Source: CALFVT01 sp039989855
GTDB lineage: Bacteria > Pseudomonadota > Alphaproteobacteria > Caulobacterales > Maricaulaceae
Direction of reading: 5' to 3'
Length of the DNA: 64,000 nt
NCBI GenBank assembly: GCA_039989855.1
Contig: JBDXGZ010000001.1
Span: 62,001-126,000 of the forward strand
Below are positions 43,754 to 53,043 of the stretch, in pieces; within the stretch, counting starts at the first letter, position 1, and every line of letters starts with the position of its first letter. A program made the position numbers and the translations under genes. The notes under the pieces were generated by a model. That model made no database searches, was not told the origin of the DNA, and saw only the letters and a program-made list of their open reading frames with translations.

Positions 43754-46006
43754 ATGGCTATTGATACACAATATAAGCAGCATTTAAAGTCGCAACCTTT
43801 GCGAAATGAATTGGCGCGTTCGGCCTTATTTATTTTTGCTTTTGGTTTAGCTGTCATTTTATTGGTTGTGAGTTCCTTATACTCTGCGTCAGATAGTCCA
43901 GACAGTAAAGCTCGCGTACTTTATATCCTCATTATCAATTTAGGCTTGATCATTATCTTGGGGCTATATTTAGTATATCAACTGTTTCAGCGCCTTTTTG
44001 TAAAATCTCCCGAACAACTCGCTCCACTTTTGCATCGACGGTTTGTGTTGACTTTTAGCCTCATTGCTCTTCTACCTGCGATTATTGTTGGGGCTTTTTC
44101 GACGACGTTGATTAGTCGTAACATTACGGATCTTTACGGCGAGAACATTAGCGGAACTATTAAACTTGCTGGTGAGGTTTTGAACCTAAATGTTGGTCGA
44201 GAAATGGCAGATTTGGGAGAAAATATAAAACTCACGGAAAGTAATTTTTTGACACCCAATTCGAGGTTTTTTGAATCTCGTATTACCTATGCCGCTTTCA
44301 TCAATCGTTACGCGCGTTCGCGTGATTATGATGCGCTCTATATTCTCTCACGGGCAGGTGACCTTTTGGCACAATATGAAAAGCCTAATGCGCCCCAGTT
44401 TAAAATACCTGTTCCCGCGGCTTTTGCGCAGGTTGAGCAAGATCCGAACAGTGTGCATTTCCAAGACCGTGAAAATTATATTATTGGTCTCAAAAAAATG
44501 ACCGCCTATGATGATGCTTACCTTTACATAGGCAAAACGCTCGATCCGAACAGCCAAATTTTATCCCGTTTGGGGGAAGTTGAGAATCAAGAACAAGCCC
44601 TCGCACGTTATCAGCAAGATCAGGCTTTCTTTAATCGTGTGTTTTTTTTTACATTTACTGAAACAGCTCTTTTAATATTATTTGCCGCCATTTGGTTAGG
44701 TTTTGCGATTGCAAATCGTATTATTCAACCGATGGAGCGATTGGTTCAAGCGGCTGAGCGTATTCGGAGCGGTGATCTAAATGCCCGAGTTGATATGCGC
44801 GGTGACTGGGGGGAAATGTCGGACGTTGGCAGCGCCTTTAACCGTATGACACAACAATTAAGGGCGCAGCGGGAAGAACTTGTTGCTGAACATGATATAT
44901 CCGAACAAAGACGGCAATTTTCTGAGGCGGTATTATCAGGTGTTCGGGCGGGCGTGATTGGCCTAACTGAAGATGGTCGTGTGACGTTGATGAATAAATT
45001 TGCCGAACGGCTTTTAGATCGCGAATCTCAAGATTGGCTCGGATATCCCGTGGAGCAGGCTTTTCCAGCTTTTGCTAGGCCGTTTATGCGGGCTCGTGAG
45101 AGCTTGGACAATCGTACTGAAGACCAGATTGATGTTAGTGTCGGGGATGAAACCCTTAGCTTGAATGTGCGAGTGGCAGCTTATACGGGGGCGCGAAAAG
45201 ATACGGGGTGGGTCGTTACATTTGATGATATGACGCGCCTTGTTGCAGCGCAAAGACATTCAGCTTGGCGGGAAGTTGCACGACGGATTGCTCACGAAAT
45301 TAAAAACCCACTCACGCCAATTCAACTATCTGCGGAGCGTCTTAAACGTCGTTACGCCAGTAAAATTGATGATGGAACTGACGTATTTGAAAATTGTACC
45401 AATACCATCATACGTCAGGTGGAAACCCTTGAGTCTATGGTTGATACCTTTTCGGCTTTTGCCAAAACACCATCACCTGAGCTTGTGGAAAGCAATATTC
45501 ATACGCTCGTTAAAGAAGTACTTTTTGCGCAACATGTTTCTTATCCAGACGTCTCTTTTGATTTTATACCTGAGAGTGAGGCGGAGACTTATCATGCCTT
45601 GTGTGATAGCCGACTATTATCTCAAGCTTTGACTAATCTTTATATCAATGCCTCTGAAGCCATTTCTCGCAGAGTTGATAATGAGGGTCGTGATGATTTC
45701 AACGGCATTATTGAAACACATATGTTGATTGAAGGGTCACACATTCAGCTTGATATTATTGATAATGGGCCAGGGTGGCCGTTTTCCGATAAACGTCGCC
45801 TTTTAGAGCCATATGTCACAACACGTGATCAAGGCACAGGGTTAGGCTTAGCTATCGTTAAACGAATTATTGAAGATCATGGTGGGAAACTTGATCTCCG
45901 CGACCGGAACGACGGAACCACTGGTGCGCACGTCCATATTTTGCTTCCTGTGATAACAAGCGAAATATTGCCGAATAAGTCGTCACTAGACTCTGACATC
46001 ATATAA
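43754..46006 (+). CDS. ntrY: Sensor histidine kinase NtrY
   Basis: 750 residues: three N-terminal membrane helices (about 23-43, 57-76, 98-120), a periplasmic sensor region (about 121-295), a fourth helix (297-320), HAMP (321-375), PAS (about 385-490) and kinase core with H-box ARRIAHEIKNPLTPIQLSAE (His514), N-box LTNLYINASEAI, and DNGPG/GTGLGLAIV boxes. It pairs with NtrX and in relatives links nitrogen and redox/envelope signals. It is separated from ntrC by 66 bases, so a second promoter is possible. Confidence 0.95.
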   Translation: MAIDTQYKQHLKSQPLRNELARSALFIFAFGLAVILLVVSSLYSASDSPDSKARVLYILIINLGLIIILGLYLVYQLFQRLFVKSPEQLAPLLHRRFVLTFSLIALLPAIIVGAFSTTLISRNITDLYGENISGTIKLAGEVLNLNVGREMADLGENIKLTESNFLTPNSRFFESRITYAAFINRYARSRDYDALYILSRAGDLLAQYEKPNAPQFKIPVPAAFAQVEQDPNSVHFQDRENYIIGLKKMTAYDDAYLYIGKTLDPNSQILSRLGEVENQEQALARYQQDQAFFNRVFFFTFTETALLILFAAIWLGFAIANRIIQPMERLVQAAERIRSGDLNARVDMRGDWGEMSDVGSAFNRMTQQLRAQREELVAEHDISEQRRQFSEAVLSGVRAGVIGLTEDGRVTLMNKFAERLLDRESQDWLGYPVEQAFPAFARPFMRARESLDNRTEDQIDVSVGDETLSLNVRVAAYTGARKDTGWVVTFDDMTRLVAAQRHSAWREVARRIAHEIKNPLTPIQLSAERLKRRYASKIDDGTDVFENCTNTIIRQVETLESMVDTFSAFAKTPSPELVESNIHTLVKEVLFAQHVSYPDVSFDFIPESEAETYHALCDSRLLSQALTNLYINASEAISRRVDNEGRDDFNGIIETHMLIEGSHIQLDIIDNGPGWPFSDKRRLLEPYVTTRDQGTGLGLAIVKRIIEDHGGKLDLRDRNDGTTGAHVHILLPVITSEILPNKSSLDSDII

Positions 46007-46017
46007 TAGGATTATTT

Positions 46018-47412
46018 ATGAGCCAAGATATTCTAATAATCGAAGATGAAGACGATATTCGTGACATGATCGCGGGGATTTTGGAGGATGAGGGGTATGA
46101 TGTCCGCCAAGTTGGAACGAGTGATCAAGGACTTATTCAAGTCCAGTCACGAACGCCGTCACTGATTGTGCTTGATGTATGGTTGAAAGGTTCATCCATG
46201 GATGGGATCGAATTTTTAACTCATCTTAAAGAAAAATATGAAGACTTACCTGTGATCATCATTAGTGGTCATGGCACTGTAGAGACGGCTGTTTCTGCAA
46301 TTCGTAAAGGGGCCTATGATTTTATTGAAAAGCCTTTTAAGGCCGACCGCCTGATACTTACCGCGCAACGTGCTTTGGAAAATGCTAAACTTATACAAGA
46401 GAATATAGAGCTTAAAGGTAAGGTTACATCAAGCGACAGGCTTATTGGTAACTCACCATATATAACACAAACCCGCCAAAAGATTGACCGTATTGCACCA
46501 ACGAATAGTCGTGTTTTAATTTCAGGCCCATCAGGCTCTGGTAAGGAGCTTATTGCGCGCTCGATACATGGGCAGTCTCAAAGAGCCGAAGGGCCGTTCA
46601 AGGCTGTTAATGCTGCTTCAATGGTGCCTGAGAGGGTTGAGATTGAATTATTTGGTGTCGAGAATATGGGCGATGTCACCAAAACAGGACTCTTGGAGCA
46701 GGCGCATCTTGGTACCCTTTATATTGATGAAGTGATTGATATGCCGCTTGAAACTCAAGGTAAACTTTTACGATTGCTTGTCGAACAACGGTTTCGCCGA
46801 ATAGGGGGGATGCGCGACGTACAAGTTGATGTACGTGTGATTACGTCAACGTCACAATCCCTAACGGACGCTGTGTCACGTGGAAGTTTTAGGGAAGACC
46901 TTTATCATCGTTTGAATGTCATGCCCCTGCAGTCAGCGCCTTTAACGAAACGCCGTGAAGATATACCTGAACTCGTAAACTATTTTATCTCTAAACTCGC
47001 GGCCTCAAGTGGCCTGCCGGCACGTATGATAGGGCCAGATGCGATGGCGGCTTTGCAGGCACATGACTGGCCGGGCAATGTGAGGCAGCTTCGAAACAAT
47101 ATAGAACGGCTCTTGATCTTAGCAACCGGTGATCCGTCTCAAAAAATCACACTTGATACGCTTCCGCCAGAAGTGTCTGTTGTTCGGGCAGGTGACGAAA
47201 ATGTTAAGGATGAAAAAATGATCTCCCTCCCGCTAAGAGATGCGCGCGAGCATTTTGAGCGAGAATATTTACAGGCTCAAATTCAGAGGTTCGGCGGCAA
47301 TATTTCTAAAACAGCTAATTTTGTTGGTATGGAAAGATCGGCCTTGCATCGTAAGTTGAAATCCTTAGGGGTAGAAACATCGGGACGCGGCTCGCGAAAT
47401 ACTGAGGGTTAG
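46018..47412 (+). CDS. ntrX: Response regulator NtrX (non-canonical AAA+)
   Basis: 464 residues: receiver (Asp53), AAA+ (Walker A GPSGSGKE at 170-177, Walker B GTLYIDE with Asp237-Glu238), Fis-type HTH (GNISKTANFVGMERSALHRKL). In the sigma-54 contact position the sequence reads ELFGVENMGDVTKTG (210-224) where canonical activators have ELFGHEKGAFTGA. This is common for NtrX in the class and argues for sigma-54-independent control. It starts 11 bases after ntrY; trkA follows after 3 bases. Confidence 0.95.
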   Translation: MSQDILIIEDEDDIRDMIAGILEDEGYDVRQVGTSDQGLIQVQSRTPSLIVLDVWLKGSSMDGIEFLTHLKEKYEDLPVIIISGHGTVETAVSAIRKGAYDFIEKPFKADRLILTAQRALENAKLIQENIELKGKVTSSDRLIGNSPYITQTRQKIDRIAPTNSRVLISGPSGSGKELIARSIHGQSQRAEGPFKAVNAASMVPERVEIELFGVENMGDVTKTGLLEQAHLGTLYIDEVIDMPLETQGKLLRLLVEQRFRRIGGMRDVQVDVRVITSTSQSLTDAVSRGSFREDLYHRLNVMPLQSAPLTKRREDIPELVNYFISKLAASSGLPARMIGPDAMAALQAHDWPGNVRQLRNNIERLLILATGDPSQKITLDTLPPEVSVVRAGDENVKDEKMISLPLRDAREHFEREYLQAQIQRFGGNISKTANFVGMERSALHRKLKSLGVETSGRGSRNTEG

Positions 47413-47415
47413 ATC

Positions 47416-48789
47416 ATGAGGGTAATTATATGCGGTGCGGGGCGTGTTGGTTATGGTATTGCTGAGCGCCTTTCAGCTGAAAAAAACACCGTCACCATCG
47501 TTGATCTTAATGCGGATTTGATCCGTAAGGTTACGAATGAGTTAGATGTTCGCGGAGTTATAGGGCATGGCGCTCATCCAGATGTGTTAAAGCGAGCGGG
47601 AGCTCCTGATGCAGATATGATTGTCGCCGTGACATATTCTGATGAAGTCAATATGATCGCTTGTCAGGTTGCTCATTCTCTCTTTGATGTGCCGACTAAA
47701 GTCGCGCGAGTACGCTCGCAAAACTATCTTCAGAGTGAGTGGAACGATCTATATAGCCGTGAAAATATGCCCATTGATGTGATTATTTCACCTGAAATTG
47801 AAATTGGGAAATCTATTTTACGACGTTTAAATACACCGGGCGCTTTTGAGAGCGTTCCTTTTGCAGGAGGGCTCGTTCGCCTTATTGGCGTGGATATTGG
47901 TGAAGATTGCCCGATTATTAATACACAAATTTTACAAATCGCTGACCTGTTTCCAGATCTTCACGCAACCATTGTGGGGATCATGAGAGATGATCATGTC
48001 TTTGCGCCTAGCAAAAATGACTCTCTTGAACCTAACGACAAAGCCTATTTTATTGTTAAGCGGGAGCACACTACTCGCCTGATGGAAATTATTAGCACAC
48101 CGGATGACCGTGCTAGACAAGTCGTTATTATCGGAGGCGGCAACATTGGCGCTTATGTAGCCAAAGAACTTGAACGTATAAAAAACATGCGCGTTCGCAT
48201 AATTGAATCAAATAAGACTGTTGCCGAACATGTTGCCGAAGACTTAAAGCGTACCATTATGTTGCACGGCGACGGGCTTAATGCTGAGCTTCAGCAAGAA
48301 GCAGGCGTTCCTTATGCGGATTATGTTTTATGTCTTACGAATGAGGATGAAACTAATATTCTTAGTGCGGTACTCGCTAAGAAGTTAGGCGCTAAACATA
48401 CTGGAAGTTTAATTAATGAGCTTTCCATGCAAGCTTTAAGGTCAGAGTTGAACCTTGATATGGTCATTGACCCAAGGGCTACGACTGTATCTTCTATCCT
48501 ACGTCATGCGAGGCGTGGTCGTATCGTTGATGTTTACGCCATTGAAAATGACCAGGCGGAAGTGGTTGAAGGCGAAATTTTAGAGACGTCTCCCATAGCT
48601 GGTAAATCAGTAGAAGATGCTGATATCCCAAAGGGTATAACCGTCGGAGCTATTGTGCGAGGTACAGAGGTCATATTCAATGTTGAGGCGACTGTTCTAC
48701 GTCCTAAAGATATTTTGGTGTTACTTGTCGAAGATACGGCATTGTCTCATGTTGAAAGATTGTTCCGAGTGAGTACGGATTTTTTCTAG
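47416..48789 (+). CDS. trkA: Trk potassium uptake regulatory subunit TrkA
   Basis: 457 residues with two tandem RCK units: N-terminal Rossmann VIICGAGRVGYGIAERLS, TrkA-C, then a second Rossmann QVVIIGGGNIGAYVAKELE (about 236-254) and a second TrkA-C (about 370-455). It binds NAD(H)/ATP and gates TrkH, encoded 3 bases downstream. The ntrYX-trkA order is a conserved alphaproteobacterial unit. Confidence 0.95.
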   Translation: MRVIICGAGRVGYGIAERLSAEKNTVTIVDLNADLIRKVTNELDVRGVIGHGAHPDVLKRAGAPDADMIVAVTYSDEVNMIACQVAHSLFDVPTKVARVRSQNYLQSEWNDLYSRENMPIDVIISPEIEIGKSILRRLNTPGAFESVPFAGGLVRLIGVDIGEDCPIINTQILQIADLFPDLHATIVGIMRDDHVFAPSKNDSLEPNDKAYFIVKREHTTRLMEIISTPDDRARQVVIIGGGNIGAYVAKELERIKNMRVRIIESNKTVAEHVAEDLKRTIMLHGDGLNAELQQEAGVPYADYVLCLTNEDETNILSAVLAKKLGAKHTGSLINELSMQALRSELNLDMVIDPRATTVSSILRHARRGRIVDVYAIENDQAEVVEGEILETSPIAGKSVEDADIPKGITVGAIVRGTEVIFNVEATVLRPKDILVLLVEDTALSHVERLFRVSTDFF

Positions 48790-48792
48790 CCC

Positions 48793-50229
48793 ATGATGAG
48801 CCTTCGCCTCTTTCAGCGCTTTGGGCGTCTTCTATATATCTTCGCAGGGCTTTTTGCTCTCAATTCACTTATATGCCTAATGATGTTTCAGCTGAACGCA
48901 GCCTTGAGTTTCTTTTTTATGGCGAGTGCGTCTGGCTTCTCTGGCTTTGTTTTTGTTATGTCTTCTGCGATTCCCAAGCATGTTGAAACCAATGTCGACG
49001 CCTTATTATTTTTGATTATGTTTTGGATTGTTGCGCCAATTATGGCCGCGGTGCCCTTTGCTATGATTGGTCCTAATATGACGGTCGCATCGCTTTTGTT
49101 TGAAGGCGTTGGTGCCATTACAACGTCAGGTGCATCTGCTTTTTTACCATCAGAGCTTTCGCCAGCCTTGCTCATATGGCGTGGGTTGGCGCAGTTTTTA
49201 GGGGGGGTTTCGGTTACGACTTTTGCGATTGTTATATTGGCATCCTTGAATATGACAGGAACGGGAGTTCATCGTTCTTTACTATTTACCTATGAACATG
49301 AAAATTTGTTCGCCAGGATTATATCGATCGGTAAAGTCGTGGGCATTGTTTATTTTGGCCTTGTCATTTTAAGCATCGCTGTTTTACTTCTGGGGGGAGC
49401 GACACCATTTCACGCGATGTGTCTGGCTTTAGGGGGCGTCTCTACGGGCGGATTGTCTCCTATTGATGGCCCCTTAGCGACAATATTGTCACCCATAGGC
49501 GCCTTTCTTTTTTCAGTTATTTGTTTGTTTGGAGCCTTTAATTTTGCCGTAATTTGGGACGTTTTACGCTTGCGAAGTATTAAGAGCGTTGTCAGGATTT
49601 TTACGAATGTAGAGCATAGGGCTTTGTTGGTTTTGATTGGAATTTTGTTACTTGTATCCGTTTTATATTTCAACGGTGCACATATAATTGATAGCCTAAT
49701 TGAAGCCATATTCTTTGTCAGTACAACAGGGTTTGATTATAATATCATAGCCTTAGAAATGACCCCATCCATCTTATTGATCATATTCGCCCTTGTGGGT
49801 GGGTCTGCCTTATCAACGGCTGGCGGGTTAAAAATCATTCGCTTACTTTTATTGTTTCGCCATTTGGAGACAGATCTCTCACGTCTATCACATCCGTCGC
49901 GCGTGTTTCCCGTGAAGTTTCGAGGCCAACTTATTCGCGATCGTTCATTTGTTTCTATATGGATGTATTTCTTTGGTTACACCTTGGTCTTTGGTCTTGG
50001 TATTTTAAGCTTTGCTGCTTCAAATATAGAATTTGAATCGGCTGTTACATTAAGTGCGGGGATGTTGAGTAATATGGCCCCCTTGCTACAATACACATTC
50101 TCTGATTCTACATTGCTGATGTTGGATGATGGGCAAAAGCTGGTGGCTGTTGCTCTTATGTATGCAGGCCGTGTGGAAGTGTTGGCAATATTCGCACTTT
50201 TATCCACCACATCTTGGCGCAACAGATAA
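48793..50229 (+). CDS. trkH: Trk potassium uptake channel TrkH, altered fourth filter
   Basis: 478 residues with eight membrane segments plus four pore loops. Filter loops 1-3 are standard: TTSGAS (Gly113), STGGLS (Gly219/220), STTGFD (Gly313). Loop 4 reads SNMAPLLQ where the family has NxGP; the filter glycine is Ala429 (codon GCC at 50077-50079). The conserved STAGGLKIIRL gating/loop segment is intact. It partners TrkA upstream. Whether ion selectivity or rate differs is unknown. Confidence 0.92.
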   Translation: MMSLRLFQRFGRLLYIFAGLFALNSLICLMMFQLNAALSFFFMASASGFSGFVFVMSSAIPKHVETNVDALLFLIMFWIVAPIMAAVPFAMIGPNMTVASLLFEGVGAITTSGASAFLPSELSPALLIWRGLAQFLGGVSVTTFAIVILASLNMTGTGVHRSLLFTYEHENLFARIISIGKVVGIVYFGLVILSIAVLLLGGATPFHAMCLALGGVSTGGLSPIDGPLATILSPIGAFLFSVICLFGAFNFAVIWDVLRLRSIKSVVRIFTNVEHRALLVLIGILLLVSVLYFNGAHIIDSLIEAIFFVSTTGFDYNIIALEMTPSILLIIFALVGGSALSTAGGLKIIRLLLLFRHLETDLSRLSHPSRVFPVKFRGQLIRDRSFVSIWMYFFGYTLVFGLGILSFAASNIEFESAVTLSAGMLSNMAPLLQYTFSDSTLLMLDDGQKLVAVALMYAGRVEVLAIFALLSTTSWRNR

Positions 50230-50329
50230 TTTTACATAAAAATATACGCTTAAAGCTTGCATTTTTTTACGGTCTCATTCAAACAAAATTCGTTGCACAT
50301 GGGGAGCAATGCTCATTTTAGGAATTATT

Positions 50330-50575
50330 ATGCCTTCTGACGGAAAACAAAACTTACAAGACACATTCCTAAATTCTGTTAGGAAATCTAAGACTCCTTT
50401 GACAATTTTTCTTGTTAACGGGGTAAAGCTTCAAGGTGTTGTAACGTGGTTTGATAATTTTTGCGTACTTTTACGCCGTGAAGGTCAGATGCAACTTGTT
50501 TATAAACATGCGATTTCGACAATTATGCCATCTGGTCCTGTTCAGCTCTTTGATGGTGAATCTACGGATGGTTAA
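50330..50575 (+). CDS. hfq: RNA chaperone Hfq
   Basis: 81 residues. Sm1 motif region KTPLTIFLVNGVKLQGVVTW (core FLVNGVKLQG), Sm2 motif with YKHAIST, and NLQDTFLN at the poly-A-binding N-terminus. ATG 50330 lies 6 bases after TAGGA and gives the usual alphaproteobacterial N-terminus; ATG 50309 has GGGGAG only 2 bases before it and would add seven hydrophobic residues. It pairs sRNAs with mRNAs; hflX follows after 18 bases. Confidence 0.97.
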   Translation: MPSDGKQNLQDTFLNSVRKSKTPLTIFLVNGVKLQGVVTWFDNFCVLLRREGQMQLVYKHAISTIMPSGPVQLFDGESTDG

Positions 50576-50593
50576 AGTTGACTGCAATCACTT

Positions 50594-51907
50594 ATGATTG
50601 AAGACGAACGTCCGGCCCAAAACGCACTTGTCTTACACCCGAGGCTACCGCGAACGGATCGTAGCGATGAAATCTATATGCTGGATGAAGCGATTGGCTT
50701 AACCCAAGCGCTGGGTGTTGACTCAATTGAATCTGATATTGTGAATATACGTCAGGTTAGTGCGGGGCATTATTTCGGACAGGGTAAAATATCCGATATT
50801 AAAACTCAATGTAAGGCGAACCATATTTCCCTCGTGATTGTGAATGGTAACCTTTCACCTATTCAGCAAAGAAATCTCGAGCGTGACCTTTTGGTTAAAG
50901 TCATTGATAGAACGGCTTTGATACTTGAAATTTTCGCGCTTCGTGCGGCGACAAAAGAGGGGCGACTGCAAGTTGAGCTGGCGCGCCAAACCTATGAGCG
51001 GTCGCGCCTTGTACGGACATGGACCCATCTTGAGCGCCAACGGGGCGGTCAAGGTTTTACCGCTGGCCCTGGTGAGACGCAGATCGAGTCTGATCGTCGT
51101 ATGCTCGCGGATAAGATAGCAAAGCTTCAGCGTGACATTGAAGATGTGCGCCGTACGCGGCAATTGCAACGCCAAAAACGCAAGCGTGCCCCAGAGCGGA
51201 TTGTCGCTCTTGTCGGCTATACCAATGCAGGCAAGTCAACGCTTTTTAACCGACTTACGACAGGTAATGTTTTGGTCAAAGATATGCTCTTTGCCACTTT
51301 GGATACAACGCATCGTATCTTGCCCCTCCCGAGTGGACGACAAGCAGTTCTATCTGATACCGTTGGTTTTATATCGGATCTCCCAACTGACCTTGTGACA
51401 GCCTTTCGCGCAACGTTAGAAGAGGTCAAAGAGGCAGATCTCATTTTACATGTTCGCGATATGTCAGATCCAATGTCTGAAACTCATTCTGATGATGTCT
51501 GGGATGTTTTAAGCATGCTAAAAGCGGGTGAGGCGCACGGACAAGAGGTTCTTGAAGTCTGGAATAAAGTTGATTTACTCGATGATGAAACCCGCGAGAT
51601 CACGGTCGCGCGTGCTAAAGCGACGCAAGAGAGTAAAAACCTAACCTCATCAGTAACGATTAGTGCCGTAACAAATGAGGGTGTGCCACATTTACTGGAT
51701 GTAATCGAAGAGATCCTGTCTGCGAAAGACCAAATCGTTACCGTGCTTTTACCGCCGTCGAAATATGATGTACGGGCGTGGTTGCATAATAATGGTCATG
51801 TTTTGTCAGAAGATACGCGCAAGACGGGTGAATGTGAAATGACGGTTCAGCTCACGGATGTTGATAACGGGCGGTTTCTTGCGCGGCACGCTGACTTAAT
51901 AATTTAA
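50594..51907 (+). CDS. hflX: GTPase HflX, ribosome-associated
   Basis: 437 residues: N-terminal HflX subdomain with the glycine-rich linker HLERQRGGQGFTAGPGETQ (near 140-158), coiled coil (LADKIAKLQRDIEDVRRTR), G domain with G1 GYTNAGKST, G3 DTVGF, G4 NKVD. It splits stalled ribosomes in stress. Downstream of hfq, as in most Proteobacteria. Its last 12 bases overlap the convergent mazG. Confidence 0.96.
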   Translation: MIEDERPAQNALVLHPRLPRTDRSDEIYMLDEAIGLTQALGVDSIESDIVNIRQVSAGHYFGQGKISDIKTQCKANHISLVIVNGNLSPIQQRNLERDLLVKVIDRTALILEIFALRAATKEGRLQVELARQTYERSRLVRTWTHLERQRGGQGFTAGPGETQIESDRRMLADKIAKLQRDIEDVRRTRQLQRQKRKRAPERIVALVGYTNAGKSTLFNRLTTGNVLVKDMLFATLDTTHRILPLPSGRQAVLSDTVGFISDLPTDLVTAFRATLEEVKEADLILHVRDMSDPMSETHSDDVWDVLSMLKAGEAHGQEVLEVWNKVDLLDDETREITVARAKATQESKNLTSSVTISAVTNEGVPHLLDVIEEILSAKDQIVTVLLPPSKYDVRAWLHNNGHVLSEDTRKTGECEMTVQLTDVDNGRFLARHADLII

Positions 51908-52714
51908 CTTGGTTTTTGCCTGCTGCCACAAAGCTTCCATTTCATCTAAACTCATAGTTTCGATAGGTGTTTCGCTCTGTTGCGCTTCAGATTCTATATA
52001 GGAAAACCTTGCATGGAATTTAGAGTTAGTGCGCCGCAGAGCTTTTTCAGGGTCAACTCCAAGCTTACGGGCAAGGTTCGTCACAGCGAAAAGCAGATCA
52101 CCCATTTCGTCTTCGATGGCATCCTCATCCATCTGCTGACTGGCGTGAGCTAACTCTTGAGCCTCTTCCGATATTTTATCTGTAACACCCGTCAGGTCAG
52201 GCCAATCAAATCCAACAGCCGAGGCTCGTTTTTGCAGTTTCTCCGCACGTATGAGTGCGGGGAGGGCCAAGGGCACATCATCCAATAGGCTATGTGTTTG
52301 CTGGCTATCTTTTGCTTTCTGTTCTCTTTCTTGTTTTTTAATGTCCTCCCACGCTTTTGTAGGACGGGCGGTGCTTCGTTGTTCCGCATCGCCAAAAACA
52401 TGAGGGTGACGTTTGACCATTTTCATTGTCAGCCCGTCACAAATTTCATCAAAGGTGAATAGCTCTTGTTCCTCGGCGAGTTGAGCGTAAAATATGATTT
52501 GGAAAAGTAAATCTCCCAGCTCTTCACGTAGGTCTGACATGTTTTTTCGCTCTATTGCGTCAGCAACTTCGTAGGCTTCTTCAATTGTATAGGGAGCGAT
52601 TGTTTCAAAAGACTGTGCAAGATCCCATGGACAGCCTGTCTGAGGGTGTCGCAGGTTTTTCATTAATGTTTTGATCCTCGTGATGGCCGTCACGCCCAAA
52701 TGGGAAATATACAT
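51896..52714 (-). CDS. mazG: Nucleoside triphosphate pyrophosphohydrolase
   Basis: 272 residues with two MazG repeats: CPWDLAQSFETIAPYTIEEA with EELGDLLFQIIF in the first, and ISEEAQELAHA with IEDEMGDLLFAVTNLARKLG in the second (EExxE and ExxD metal ligands in both). It hydrolyses noncanonical NTPs and can lower ppGpp. AAGGAT lies 8 bases before the ATG on the minus strand. Confidence 0.95.
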   Translation of the reverse strand: MYISHLGVTAITRIKTLMKNLRHPQTGCPWDLAQSFETIAPYTIEEAYEVADAIERKNMSDLREELGDLLFQIIFYAQLAEEQELFTFDEICDGLTMKMVKRHPHVFGDAEQRSTARPTKAWEDIKKQEREQKAKDSQQTHSLLDDVPLALPALIRAEKLQKRASAVGFDWPDLTGVTDKISEEAQELAHASQQMDEDAIEDEMGDLLFAVTNLARKLGVDPEKALRRTNSKFHARFSYIESEAQQSETPIETMSLDEMEALWQQAKTKLNY

Positions 52715-52790
52715 GATATCTATCCTTTACCAGCTATTAACAAGGTGTAATTGGGGCATATAATACCATTGTTAAAGTAGTTGATTAAGG

Positions 52791-52848
52791 GACGGGTGAA
52801 AAGGTCAATGTGGGGCAGCCTCTTCACCCGTCAGCTTGATTACAAGCT
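52791..52848. repeat. Two adjacent strong hairpins
   Basis: GACGGGTGAA (52791-52800) pairs perfectly with TTCACCCGTC (52823-52832); after one A-C mismatch the stem continues with AGG/CCT and a T-G pair, leaving loop CAATGTGGGGCA. Directly after comes AGCTTG/CAAGCT (52833-52838 with 52843-52848). No T-run follows. They may be the mazG leader (minus strand) or part of a plus-strand RNA; TATAAT at 52759-52764 lies upstream on the plus strand. Confidence 0.5.
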
Positions 52849-53009
52849 TGTCCTGTATAACTATATCAAATCAAATGTGGAGAGGAAAATGCAATTTTTT
52901 AATAAATAAGTGTTTTTATTTCGATAATTATAGTTTTAAGCTTAATAAATTACTTGAAATTGATAGACCTTTACCGTTCGTAGTTTAGATCGCAACATGT
53001 TGTATGTTT

Positions 53010-53037
53010 TTGATAATAATAAGCCATGATCTATAAA
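53010..53037 (+). promoter_or_regulatory. Sigma-70-like promoter for the candidate sRNA
   Basis: TTGATA (53010-53015) and TATAAA (53032-53037) with a 16-base spacer; predicted start near 53044. Confidence 0.5.
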
Positions 53038-53043
53038 ACTAGG

